From positions 1-64,000 of the forward strand of contig CAVVLP010000005.1 of NCBI GenBank assembly GCA_963749115.1: a stretch of DNA of 64,000 nucleotides. Direction: 5' to 3'. The notes under the pieces are model-generated. The model saw only the letters and a list, made by a program, of their open reading frames with translations. It made no database searches and was not told the origin of the DNA. The position numbers and the translations under genes were made by a program. Source of the DNA: SZUA-36 sp963749115 (lineage in GTDB: Bacteria > Pseudomonadota > Gammaproteobacteria > Xanthomonadales > SZUA-36). Of this stretch, positions 35,997 through 46,856 are shown piece after piece (the stretch's first letter is position 1; the number at the start of each line of letters is the position of its first letter).

Positions 35997-37811
35997 CTAG
36001 TTTAAGTGCGGTAATACCCTGCCTTTACCTGCTGAAATATTCGTGCGGCGCAGGTCATACAATTCATTCAGGTCCGGTTTGTCAAGCGCCTGTTGAACCC
36101 GTGGTAAGCCTGGCCAGTCTTCCGGCAGGAAAAAGTACAGGGGTGAAATTACTATGGGGTCACCTTGCGCATATGCTTCTTCGAGCAAATCTGCAGCCAA
36201 TGCATCTTTGTTCAAAAGCGCAAACAGCATGGCCGCCCTCACCTGGGATTGCCCTTTTACGCGTGTTAAATGCACTAATTTTTCGGCTTCAAGCAGTGCC
36301 GCTTCATGCTTGCCCTTTTTAATCAGCAAGCGTGCATTCATCCAGATTTCGGAGCGCTCGCCTATCGTTACTCCGGGCTCTTCCATTAGCTCGTTGAACT
36401 CGTCATAGAGCCCGGTTTCAAGCAACAGCCCGGCCAGTGTGGAACGTGCGTTCTGAAAATCCGGGTTCAACTGTATGGCCATTCGTTCAAGTGCGATGGC
36501 ATCTTCCATACGGCCCATCAAGTAGTAAACCAGCGCCAGTTCATGCTGGTTGGCCGCAGATAAGGGCTCTAATTCTGCCGCCCGCTTTTCATAGATTTCC
36601 GCCTGCTGGTAATCACCGATGGTATAGAGGTAGTCACCGTAGAAGTTTGCACTGACCGCGTCATTGGGGTGAAGCTCAACGGCGCGTGCGAGTGAATTTG
36701 CTGCGGCGCTCCAATCCCGGTCAAAGCCAAGTGAAATGTATCCAAGTGCAGAAAATGCCTCGCTGTTTTTATCATCCAGGCTGATGGCTTTTTGTGCTGC
36801 CCCTGTTGCCTGTTCAGCCAGTTCCGGTAAAGATTCGACTCCCCGGTAGTACGGCGTGACTGCCAGGGTTATGGCGAGGGCGGAGTATGCGGGTGAAAAG
36901 TCTGGGTCGCCGGATATGGCCGACTTGAAAGCACTGGAAGCCTGCAAAATACTCTCAGGGGTGCGGCGTGCGAGGTGATACCGCCCCAACAGGTAGTCAT
37001 CGTAGGCCTGCATGTTGCTGGTCGTTGGCATGCGGGATAGCCCGGAGTACCCGCCTGAACCGATATGTAATTTCAAGCCTGCGACCACCTGGTCAGAAAT
37101 CTCATCCTGAACAACAAAGATGTCTGACAGCTCGCCATCAAACTCCTGTGACCACAACTGGAACCCGTCCTCGGCATTGATCAGCTGGGCCGTTACACGC
37201 AATTGATTTCCGGAGGTTCGAACACTGCCTTCAAGGATATGCGTCACCCCCAGTTGCCCGGCAATACTGCGTAAATCCATATCCCTGTTTTTAAAAGCAA
37301 AAGATGAGCTACGGCCGGTAACCTTCAGCCCCGGTATGCGCGACAGGGCACCCAGTAACTCCTCTGCCATGCCATCGGCGAAATACTCGTGGTCATGTCC
37401 CGGACTCATATCTGTAAATGGCAAAACCGCGATTGAGTCGAGTGTCTTTGTCAAAGCTGGTGGTGCGGAAAAACGACTCTCCCAGACAAAATAAGACAAG
37501 GCGAGTGCCAACGCACCGATGACGATATAGTTCAACAGGCGGTTGTACTTGGAATGCAGGTTTGTATCCCGGTCTACTTCCTCGGTACGCTTCAGACCCT
37601 TGTCTGTTAGTTCGTAAACCCACGCCAGTATCACGGTGATCACGAATCCGGCACTCAAAAGACCCAGGATCAGTTTGGGCAGCCAAACGGGCAGGTCAAG
37701 GATAGGCCCGATTTCACCAACCAGTTGGATGACAAGCCAGGCGACCGCCAAATAGGCCAACGCGACCCTGACCACATTTCTTCTTCTCAACTCTTCTATG
37801 AACGGATGCAA
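35997..37811 (-). CDS. Membrane-anchored TolB-like/TPR protein
   Basis: About 604 residues from TTG 37811 (RBS AGGAAG, 8 nt), reading LHPFIEELRRRNVVRVALAY. Two N-terminal helices (about 18-35 and 48-68) and a third near 110 anchor it. Then a TolB/FlgO-like domain (SIAVLPFTDMSPGHDHEYFADGMAEELLGAL, VTHILEGSVRTSGNQLRVTAQL, LWSQEFD) and several TPRs (AFSALGYISLGF, ANFYGDYLYTIGDY, ALVYYLMGRMEDAI). This build is common in proteins related to CadC-like regulators and adenylate cyclases, but it has no DNA-binding or cyclase domain here. Probable envelope scaffold or sensor. Confidence 0.8.
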   Translation of the reverse strand: MHPFIEELRRRNVVRVALAYLAVAWLVIQLVGEIGPILDLPVWLPKLILGLLSAGFVITVILAWVYELTDKGLKRTEEVDRDTNLHSKYNRLLNYIVIGALALALSYFVWESRFSAPPALTKTLDSIAVLPFTDMSPGHDHEYFADGMAEELLGALSRIPGLKVTGRSSSFAFKNRDMDLRSIAGQLGVTHILEGSVRTSGNQLRVTAQLINAEDGFQLWSQEFDGELSDIFVVQDEISDQVVAGLKLHIGSGGYSGLSRMPTTSNMQAYDDYLLGRYHLARRTPESILQASSAFKSAISGDPDFSPAYSALAITLAVTPYYRGVESLPELAEQATGAAQKAISLDDKNSEAFSALGYISLGFDRDWSAAANSLARAVELHPNDAVSANFYGDYLYTIGDYQQAEIYEKRAAELEPLSAANQHELALVYYLMGRMEDAIALERMAIQLNPDFQNARSTLAGLLLETGLYDEFNELMEEPGVTIGERSEIWMNARLLIKKGKHEAALLEAEKLVHLTRVKGQSQVRAAMLFALLNKDALAADLLEEAYAQGDPIVISPLYFFLPEDWPGLPRVQQALDKPDLNELYDLRRTNISAGKGRVLPHLN

Positions 37812-37932
37812 ACGATTGATCTTCCTACAGGAATTGTACCCGGTTGAATGATGATCTTGCCATGTAAGGTGAAAATCAGCAAATACCTTAACCGTGGATT
37901 GCCAGGTGTCGATGTGCTCTTGCAGCCACTCA

Positions 37933-37964
37933 CAAAAAAACCCCGCCACAAGGCGGGGTTTTTG
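37933..37964 (-). terminator. Rho-independent terminator of the nuclease gene
   Basis: CCCCGCC and GGCGGGG around ACAA's inner bases, flanked by A and T runs, so it can work in both directions. It lies 17 bp beyond the stop of the minus-strand nuclease gene. Confidence 0.85.
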
Positions 37965-37980
37965 CCTTACTGCAATAAAC

Positions 37981-40900
37981 TCAGGGCAGGGTGACCTGCT
38001 CTACCCAGTTTTTCATCGCGCCCAGGCTGCAGCCAAACTTCAGGTGGCCATTGCCCAGTCCTTGTTCAACCACGATCTGCTCACAGGAACAGCCAGCGGT
38101 ATCGAAGATATCAAAGGATGCCTCAGGACCGACACCGTTCGGGTCTTTGGTATCAAACAACCGGTCATCATCTACCAGGGCAAAGCGATTTGTCCTCAAC
38201 TGCTTCGTCGGTGCTGCTTCCGGTATGACGGTACCCGGGCAGAAATCGGCATCGTCAGTCACACCATCACCATCGCTGTCCTTGATCAAAAACAGCACCA
38301 GGCCATCGTGATCGGAGGAGCGCAGCAGCGTGCTGTCGTCATTGATCAGGTCAACGGCGGCATCGCTGTTGCCACGGCCAAACTGGAAGTCGCGTACCAG
38401 TTCATCAAGCCCTGTGCTGGTCAAAGCGTGATCCAACGCCTGGGCGTTGCCCTGGAAGTTAAATGAGTAACGTTCACCGGTATCGATCATCAGCACCTGG
38501 TCCAGCAGGTTGGGATCAACCAGGTCCGGCCCGAAGAGAACGTTATCGTCCGGCACAATCTCACCCTTCATCTGGCCGGTTACATCGACATAGCTGTCGG
38601 TAAATTCAAAGGCGTTGAAATCACCTGCAACCACCAGGTTGATATCGGGGTTGGCCGTTTGCAGATCCTGGACCTGCTGTGCCACGAATTGCGCCTGGGC
38701 AAGGCGTTTCGCCTGCACGCGATCAGCTTCGGGACCGTCAATCCCACCCAACGAACGGCTATGTATGGCGATCACGGCAATCGGGAAATCACTTCCATCG
38801 GCGATCTGCCGGCCTTCGAATAGCAGTGGCGGCCGGTCGTTCAGCAGGGAACCGTCAAAATCAAAGATCTCAAAACGGCCCAGTTGGGTGACGGCATCCA
38901 TGACAACCGTGTCCAGTACCAGGAAACCAACATCGATCCCGCCGATGTCGTTGCCTTCCTCGAGATAGGGGGTGTAGGTCAGGGACGCATCGTCCGCCTT
39001 GATCTTGTCAGCCAGGTCCTGCAGAACCACCAGGCTCTCAACTTCGCTGACCGCCAGGATATCAGGCGCCATCAATACGCTGCGGATATAGCTTGAAAAC
39101 TTGCCCAGACGCCGCATGTATTCATCGGTCGAAACTACGGTATCGTTGGTGGGAGGTTCATACTCGATACCTGTGTCCGGATCGATCCGCGGAATCGCCG
39201 GATCGTCAACGTCATCAAACAAACGGAAAAGGTTCAATGCGCCGACCGTCATTTCCGCAACTTCACGAGCCCGTACTGCTACTGGCAGTGGGGCAGGGAT
39301 AACGGTCAATTCAGAAGGCCACAGTTCGTAACCGCCAAACTCGAAACCGATGGCGCCAGTAGCATCAAACGTGGAGCCCGCCGGAATGATCTCGTTGGGT
39401 AAGCCAAGCTTGTCCGGATCCAGTTCAAACACCTCGGGATTGCCATCCCATTCGGGATAACCGGCTAATCCGGGGAATTCGATACCAGGTTCACGGAAGG
39501 TCCGCGAACTTGCGGCCGTGATATGGACTTCTGCAATCGGGTCAGGGTTAAAGCGCTGGTTGGGCCCGGTGACCGTTCCACCGCTTATTTGCACCAGCAT
39601 TCCTTCGTAGCACTCGAACTCAATCGCACAGCTTGGCGCCATCGGATCGGGAGAGGGGACGGTTTCATCAAAAATGGTCGCAGAGGGTAATGCATTTCCG
39701 CTGCTGGTTACCAAAATGGATGATCCGATTGCAAATTCCGTGAAATCGAAAAACTCCGTCACGCTACCGGCAACATCGACCTGGTCGCCGACTGCGACTG
39801 CGGGCGCACCGCCGGTGAAGACAAAGATACCGTCGGATGTGTTCACATCAGCATCCGTACGGTTGTCCGGGGTTTGCATGAAGAATCCATCTGTTCCAAC
39901 AACCGTCACGGTGTTGTTTGTTGTGGCGATACCCTGTCCGGCATAGGGAGATGCGCTGCCATTACCCTGGATTTCAAAGATTTCCAGCAGTGGCCCGGTG
40001 GCTGTGCATGCGTCTGCCAATGATGTATTGCCGAGACCGGGGGTGATGCAGGAAAAGACAAAATCCGCATTGTTCTGATCGGTATCCATGCCATTGGGAA
40101 AGCGCGAGATGCCCTTGTTGTCCTGGCCGCTGCTACCAGAGTCACTGAGGCCAACACCTGAACCTTCTGTATAAGGTGCAACGACATCACCCTCGTAACT
40201 GACAGTGTCCAGAATCAGTCCGGCGCGTGTCAGTGCAACCGCATCGGGTGCACCATTTTGAATGGAATTGATAATGTCGAGATCGCAGTTGGCGACGGTG
40301 GCTGTGTTGGAACAGACCACGTAGTAGTCACCGGCACCGAGAGCAATTGCCGGCAGGGCAACCGTCTGGTATGGCACTCCACCGTTGCCATTGACCAGCA
40401 CAAGGCTGACACCTTCCAGGTCGGCGGGTGAGTTGCCGGCATTGATGATTTCTACAAATTCAGCGGTATCGCTACCCGGTTGATCATAATCGATCTCATT
40501 GATACGAAGCGGAGGAGGTGTCGGATCGACACAGTTGGTATCTTCCGGGCTATTCGCAAACCCGGGTGTGATGCAACGCAGACTGAAATCCACATTATTG
40601 ACATCACTGTCGCTGCCATCCGGTGTGCGGCTGATTCCCAGGTACGGCCCCGCTGAATCAAATAATCCGGTACCGTCAGTTTCCGTATAGGGTGGAGCAA
40701 CGCTACCCTCGTAACTGACAGTATCCAGCAATGTTGTACCGGCAAACAGTGCGACGGCATCGGGTGAACCGTTCTGAATAAGGTTGCTGTCGGGGCTCAC
40801 GTCCAGATCGCAGTTGTAGACATTGGAGGCATCCCCGCAAACCACGTAATATCCACCGGCAGCGAGTTCGAAAGAAGGCAGGTCGAAACTTCTGTAAACT

Positions 40901-42000
40901 GAATCGTTGCTGCCGTTTACAAAGACAACGGAATGGCCTGCCAGGTTTACCGGGACCTCACCATTGTTCCGTATTTCGACAAACTCGGCCGTGTCGGTGC
41001 CCGACTGATCATAATCAATTTCATTAATGACCAGTGTCGACGCTAAAACCGGGTTTGTGTCAAAGCTGAATAGGTAATCGGCTGCCATGTTATCGGCATC
41101 TCCATCCTGGTCAGTAACCTGCGTGGCAATGACATTCACTTCACAGGTCTCGCTCACGGAGAAATCTAAATCGGGATCGAGGTCGAAACGATTGAGGACC
41201 ACCTGATACTGAAGCAGTATGCGCACCGCTGTCAGTACAATTGATGGTGAACCACGGATCAACCGTGGTGACATCTTCACTGAAAGTGATATTGATATTC
41301 GCATCGGTTGCCACACCCGTGGTGCCATTTGCCGGAGAGGTGCTGCTAACCGTCGGAGCATCGTCGACTACGGCGCGCGTTTGCCGCAGCTGTTTGGCGT
41401 GCAGCCAGGTGAATCGATGCCACAAAAACTGAAATCCAATTGTTTTGATGTGTCAACTCCATCCGGGGAGCGTGATAAGCCGAAGTTGTCCTCGGAAGGG
41501 TCATCAAGCAGACCAACACCTGAGCCTTCGATATAGGGTGGCGCTGAGTCGCCCTCATAACTGAGTGCATCCACCAGCGAAGAACCGTCTTTAAGGCCGA
41601 TGGCATCGGGTGCTCCGTTTTGAATAAAATTGGTGTCCGGGCTCTCATCCAGATCACAATTAGCAACGGTGGCTGCATTGGCACAGACGACGAAATAATC
41701 CCCTGCGGCCAGGCTGACAGCAGGCAAAGGAATTGTGTTATATGCACTCCCGCCACTGACCAGTTCGATGGTATAGGTCGAAAGGTTCACACTGCTTCCG
41801 CCGGTGTTCTTGATTTCAAGGAATTCCGCGGTATCTGTGCCTGCCTGATCATAGTCAACCTCGTTGATGACCAGTTGCGCGGCAACAGGACTGGCGAAGA
41901 GTAACAACAACATCAGGACACCCAGCAGTGGGACATGGTGCTTTAGCGCTGTGAAACCTGGAAAACGATGAGTCAGAAAACGATGTAATAGGTGCTGCAT
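37981..42000 (-). CDS. Secreted ExeM/NucH-like nuclease with three lamin-tail domains (two compensating frameshifts)
   Basis: About 1,340 residues. Signal peptide (PLLGVLMLLLLFASPVAAQ) after ATG 42000. Lamin-tail domain 1 (LVINEVDYDQAGTDTAEFLE) is followed by a Big_5-like Ig domain (APTVSSTSPANGTTGVATDA), which lies in another frame between about 41385 and 41190; before and after this the frame is the same. Two more lamin-tail domains start LVINEIDYDQSGTDTAEFVE and LRINEIDYDQPGSDTAEFVE. An OB-fold-like part (GDQVDVAGSVTEFF) and an endonuclease/exonuclease/phosphatase domain follow (DILAVSEVESL, VVAGDFNAFEFTDSY, SSDHDGLVLF). A Ca-type DSDGDGVTDDADFCPG motif and a Cys-rich end close it. Likely degrades extracellular DNA. 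Confidence 0.87.
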
Positions 42001-42739
42001 TTTAAATCCCCTGAAATGGTGGTTCTAAACGTGCCGAGCCTGAGAAACGAGTTGTTTGAGCGTGGGCTAAACATGAATTCCCGATATTTTCCAGTGGGCA
42101 ACGGCTGAAGCTGATGTACGAGTTTAACGCAAACTTGTGTGCGACAACATCATCATAAGCTGAATAATATGGTGACTATAGAGATGACAAAATACCGCCG
42201 TACTGCCGATCCGCGGACCGCATGCAATCAGATTAACGGACGACGCCGGTAACAGAAGGCATACCTAACTCCGGAGCCTCCGCGACAATCAAGCGCGAGA
42301 GACGCCGGACATACCCGGGAAATCGGCCGCCAGGGGCAGGATAATCAGTGCCAGTCCGACACAACGGGCGGACTGATGACCGGGAGGAATGAAATGAAAA
42401 TACGCAAAAATTGCTGATACGCAGTACGCGGGCAGGCTGCCTGCAGATCAAAAAAAGCAGGCAATCACGGGCCCGAAAGGCGGACAGAGCGCGGCACCGT
42501 CCACCGAGCAGGAAACACAAACTTGCAAATGACTGCGGATGCCGGGAATGGGTCGAGATCGGGGGCCGACATAGCATAAACTGAAGAACACGAAATTCGT
42601 GCTGATAATGATCTCGAGGTCGGCGGGATATGCAACCGGAAGAGAAAGGAAGGAGCCAAGCAAAATTGTGACAATTGTCGCGGTTTGCTGCTTCCTTGGT
42701 TACACTGCCTGTCATGCAAAAATCGTTGGGAGAGAAGCG
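42001..42739. other. Gene-free divergent intergenic region
   Basis: About 740 bp between the divergent nuclease and BNR-protein genes. No frame here has a convincing RBS or protein family. A short palindrome GACAATTGTC lies near 42670, about 70 bp before the BNR gene start, and could be a binding site. Otherwise I see nothing. Confidence 0.5.
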
Positions 42740-45700
42740 GTGCCGGATTTGGCAAAGATAAGCAAAAGATATCTGGCTGCCGGGTTGGCGTTAGCGGGCA
42801 TCCTGTTTTTCACCAGTGGCCAGGCAGCCGTGCCGGAGTCTTCCTACTCCGATTTACACTGGCGCCAGGTCGGCCCATTTCGTGGCGGCTGGGCCACTGC
42901 GGTTGCCGGGCATCCGGATGAAGTTACGACGTTTTACTTTGGCTCAGCCGATGGCGGTGTCTGGAAAACAGACAATGCCGGTGTGACCTGGAGACCGTTG
43001 TTTGAGAAGCAGGGCAGTGCTTCAATCGGTGCGTTGGAGATAGCTCCCAACAATCCGGATGTAATATGGGTGGGTACCGGCCAGATACAGCAGCGCTGGG
43101 ATATCGTTGATGGTGACGGTGTTTATCGTTCCACTGATGCCGGGGAGACATGGAAACACGTCGGGCTCAGCGACACACGTCACATCGGTGATTTATGGGT
43201 TGACCCGAATGACGACAAAATTGCGATTGTCGCAGCCCTGGGTCACGTGTTCGGTCCCAACAAACAACGCGGTCTTTTCCGGACAGAAAACGCCGGCGAA
43301 AGCTGGGACCAGGTATTGTACCTTGACGACACTACCGGTGCGGCCGATCTGGCCTACAGCGCTGATGCACCCGGCATTTTGTATGCATCACTTTGGCAGG
43401 TTCAACGCCACCCCTGGCTGGATTATTTCCAACCTACGGTGGGTGGCAACAGCAGTATCTGGCGCTCCACTGATGCTGGACGCAGTTGGAATTCCGTGGC
43501 TGGAAATGGCCTTCCAGACAAACCGTTGAGCCGTATCGAAATTGCCGTGGCTCCGGGTCATCAGGCGCAGCGTATTTGGGCCTCTGTTGACGTTGCCGGT
43601 GGAGGCGGTCTCTACCGTTCTGAAGATGGCGGCGCAAATTGGGCCCTGATCAATAGCGATAGCAGCCTGGCTGGCAGCTACATGGCCTGGCTGACAGCAG
43701 ACCCGACTGACGACAACACGGTATGGGCGGGTGGGCAACCACTGCGTCGTTCAACCGATGGTGGCGCCACCTTTACCATCGTTCGCAGTTCACCGGGTGG
43801 TGATGATTACCATGCACTATGGATTGATCCCCGGGACACCAATCGAATGATTACCGGTGCCGATCAGGGTGCGGTAGTCACTTTCAATGGCGGCGAAAGC
43901 TGGAGCAGCTGGTTCAACCAGCCTACCGGCCAGTTTTATCGGGTTGCGGTGGATAATGGTTTTCCCTATCGCATTTACAGCGGTCAACAGGACAGCGGTA
44001 CTGTCTCCATCGCCAGTCGCAGTGATTATGGCCGTATCAGTTTTCGTGACTGGAACCCGGTGGGTGGTGATGAACGTGATGGGGATGTACCAGACCCGCT
44101 GGATGCCAATATTGTTTACGGTGCAGGTCTGGGTGGCCGCATTTCCAAATGGAACGCGTCAACCGCCCAGGTGCAGAATGTTTCACCATGGCCGGTTTCG
44201 AGTTACGCGGAAAACCCGTTGGAAGTCGAATACCGCTATGACTGGATCACCCCACTGGCGATATCGGCAGTTAAACCCCATGCAATGTACACCGCAGCAC
44301 AAATGTTGTTTCGCTCAACCGATGGTGGTCAAAGCTGGCAAACCATCAGCCAGGATCTGACCGGTGCAGACTCCTCGGCTACCGGGTGCACCGACAAGAC
44401 CCCGGTAACCCGGGCTACAGCCTGCGGTTTTGCGAGTATTTTTGCGATAGCACCATCGCCACTACGTGACGGCCTGGTATGGGTTGGCACCAGCAATGGA
44501 TTGGTGCACCTGACCAGCAATGGTGGCCAGGACTGGCAGAACGTGACACCGGCCGGGTTGGAGGATTGGAGCAAGATCAACCTGATCGACGCATCGGCAA
44601 TTGATACGAAAACGGCTTACGTGGCGGTTGACCGGCATCGCCTGAATGATTTTTCCCCGCGTGCCTACGTCACCCATGATGCGGGCAGCCACTGGCGGGA
44701 AATAGGTCATGGTTTACCGGATGGTGTCTATGTCAAGGTTGTGCGTGAAGACCCGATGCGTCGCGGTTTGCTCTATGCAGGTACCAGTCGTGGTGTTTTC
44801 GTGTCCTTTGATGACGGCGAACACTGGCAAAGCCTGCAGCTTAATTTGCCAACCACCGGTGTCAATGATCTGCTGGTGCATGAAGACGACCTGGTCATTG
44901 CCACCCAGGGTCGGGCGTTGTGGGTTATGGACGGGGTCGGGCCGCTACGCCACCTGGCTCAGACAACTGTTTCTTCTAAACCGGAGTTGGTTGGGCCCGA
45001 TGCGGCCGTTCGTTTGCGTTATAACCAGAACAAGGATACGCCACTGCCACCTGAGGAGCCGACCGGCGAAAACCCGGCGGCTGGTGCTGTACTGGATTAC
45101 ATATTACCGGACGGGTTTGACGGACCCGCCCGATTGGAAATTTTCACGGCCGACGGCAATCTCATACGCAGCTTCGACAGTGAAATTGTTCCTGAAAAGG
45201 CCAGGGCGCGTATCTATTTTGCCGAAACCTGGCTGGGTCAACCACAGGCGTTACCGGCCAGTGCAGGTCATCATCGTTTTGTCTGGAACCTGCGTTATTT
45301 ACCACCGCCAACGCTGGAATCCCGGTACTCAATCGCTGCCGTACCTGGTGTCGCTACGCCCATTCTGCCGGAAGGTGCATTTGTACTGCCCGGCACCTAC
45401 ACGGTGAAGCTGACTGCCGGCGGTCAGACCGTCAGCAGGACATTGGATGTTGTGCTCGACCCAAGGGTCGAAGTCAGCCAGGATGAACTTGCTTCGCTGC
45501 TCGAATTCCAACAGGAAGTGAAGACGCTATTGGTCAGGGCAGTCAACCTGCATGAAGAAATTGAAGCAGCCAACGAGGAGGCAAGAACATCTCCTGTTGC
45601 TGATACCCCGCGCAAGGTTGCCGATGCGCTTACGGAACTTGCCATCGATCTTGAACACGCAGATTTGCCACCGACTTCGTCACAGCGGGGACTGCTGGAT

Positions 45701-45766
45701 TATGAAAAGCTACGCTTTGACCAGGCTGAAAATGAGTGGAAGGGATTACGGGTTGATTTCCCCTGA
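42740..45766 (+). CDS. Large exported BNR/sortilin-type beta-propeller protein
   Basis: About 1,008 residues from GTG 42740 (RBS GGGAGAG), with signal peptide YLAAGLALAGILFFTSGQAA. It contains many Asp-box/BNR repeats typical of sialidase or VPS10-type propellers: GSADGGVWKTDNAGVTW, GVYRSTDAGETWKHVG, SSIWRSTDAGRSWNSV, LYRSEDGGANWALI, MLFRSTDGGQSWQ, GVFVSFDDGEHWQSL. Early WRQVGPFRGGWATAVAG is characteristic of the glycosyl-hydrolase-annotated family. The last 250 residues hold a beta-rich domain (LDYILPDGFDGPARLEIFTA) and a helical end. The enzymatic role is unproven. The RND adaptor gene follows by 18 bp. Confidence 0.88.
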   Translation: MPDLAKISKRYLAAGLALAGILFFTSGQAAVPESSYSDLHWRQVGPFRGGWATAVAGHPDEVTTFYFGSADGGVWKTDNAGVTWRPLFEKQGSASIGALEIAPNNPDVIWVGTGQIQQRWDIVDGDGVYRSTDAGETWKHVGLSDTRHIGDLWVDPNDDKIAIVAALGHVFGPNKQRGLFRTENAGESWDQVLYLDDTTGAADLAYSADAPGILYASLWQVQRHPWLDYFQPTVGGNSSIWRSTDAGRSWNSVAGNGLPDKPLSRIEIAVAPGHQAQRIWASVDVAGGGGLYRSEDGGANWALINSDSSLAGSYMAWLTADPTDDNTVWAGGQPLRRSTDGGATFTIVRSSPGGDDYHALWIDPRDTNRMITGADQGAVVTFNGGESWSSWFNQPTGQFYRVAVDNGFPYRIYSGQQDSGTVSIASRSDYGRISFRDWNPVGGDERDGDVPDPLDANIVYGAGLGGRISKWNASTAQVQNVSPWPVSSYAENPLEVEYRYDWITPLAISAVKPHAMYTAAQMLFRSTDGGQSWQTISQDLTGADSSATGCTDKTPVTRATACGFASIFAIAPSPLRDGLVWVGTSNGLVHLTSNGGQDWQNVTPAGLEDWSKINLIDASAIDTKTAYVAVDRHRLNDFSPRAYVTHDAGSHWREIGHGLPDGVYVKVVREDPMRRGLLYAGTSRGVFVSFDDGEHWQSLQLNLPTTGVNDLLVHEDDLVIATQGRALWVMDGVGPLRHLAQTTVSSKPELVGPDAAVRLRYNQNKDTPLPPEEPTGENPAAGAVLDYILPDGFDGPARLEIFTADGNLIRSFDSEIVPEKARARIYFAETWLGQPQALPASAGHHRFVWNLRYLPPPTLESRYSIAAVPGVATPILPEGAFVLPGTYTVKLTAGGQTVSRTLDVVLDPRVEVSQDELASLLEFQQEVKTLLVRAVNLHEEIEAANEEARTSPVADTPRKVADALTELAIDLEHADLPPTSSQRGLLDYEKLRFDQAENEWKGLRVDFP

Positions 45767-45784
45767 TTTGCTTAACAGATTAGA

Positions 45785-46856
45785 ATGGCGAAATTCGATA
45801 ATGATGAGAATATTTTGAAAATCTCTTTTCCACTTACAACGTGGCTGGGTATCGCTTTATTGCTTTTCCATCCTTTGCTTTGCGCCGCTCCGGACCAAAC
45901 CGCACCGGGCGTGGTGGTAGCGCAGGCAGAAGTGAAATCCTTTCCGTTATCGGCTGAAGCGCTGGGTAATGCCAGGGCCAATGAGTCGGTCGATATCCGT
46001 CCCAAGATCACGGCAACCTTAACTGAAATACTGTTTGAGGAAGGTCAGGAGGTCAATGCAGGTGATGTGCTGGTCAAGCTGGATAACCTTGAACAGGTGG
46101 CCGATCTCGCTGCCGCCCGCGCGGCGCTGGTAGATTCGGAGGCGAGTTACAGGCGCTCAAGCGAGCTGTTCAAAACCAACGTCGTGGCCAGATCTCAGTT
46201 ACTTCAGGACGAGGCCAAAAAAATCGCGGATGAAGCCATGGTATCGGTGGCTGAAAAGCGTTTGGCGGACACCATCGTACGGGCACCTTTCGCCGGTCGT
46301 ATCGGTTTAAGACGTGTCTCCATCGGCAGTTTGCTGGGGCCGGGCACGGTGATTACCACACTCGATGACACGCATATCATCAAGGTCGATTTTGATCTTC
46401 CGGAGATTTACCTGTCACGGCTTGAGCCGGGTCTCAGGGTGCTGGCACATAGCGCAGCTTATCCAGACGCGGAATTCGCGGGTACGGTATCCAGTGTGGA
46501 TACACGGGTCGACCCCGTCAGTCGTACCGTCCGGGTGCGCTCGGTGATGCAAAACACTGATGGACACTTGAGACCGGGTATGTTTCTGACCGTGAATCTG
46601 CTGAACGACAGCGTCGAAGCGCTGGTCATTCCCGAGCGCGCCCTGATACCGGAGCGCAGTGTCCAGTATGTGTACGTGGTGGGTGACAACCAGCTTGTTG
46701 AGAAGCGTGTGGTGCAAATTGGCAGAAGACGTCCGGGTGAGGTTGAAATACTTGCGGGTCTGTCAGCCGGGGAGGCTGGTGATCGTCGATGGAACCCAGA
46801 AAGCCCGTGATGGGCAGGCGGTCAGCATCCTGGTGAGGGAAGCAGACCGACCATGA
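45785..46856 (+). CDS. RND efflux periplasmic adaptor subunit (frameshifted at the end)
   Basis: Membrane-fusion protein linking the RND pump to an outer-membrane channel. N-terminal signal/anchor TTWLGIALLLFHPLLCAA, then lipoyl halves (VDIRPKITATLTEILFEEGQ, VNAGDVLVKLDN), hairpin region, the second lipoyl half (IVRAPFAGRIGLRRVSIGS), and the beta-barrel (VDFDLPEIYLSRLEPG). Near 46783 one base is missing; the true end then reads LVIVDGTQKARDGQAVSIL and stops at 46856, overlapping the pump gene start by 4 bp (ATGA). No outer-membrane factor gene is adjacent. Confidence 0.92.

Noticed and set aside
42233..42715. A 160-codon minus-strand frame in the nuclease/BNR intergenic region
   Set aside because: No RBS, no family pattern, Arg/Ser/Cys-rich composition typical of a chance frame.
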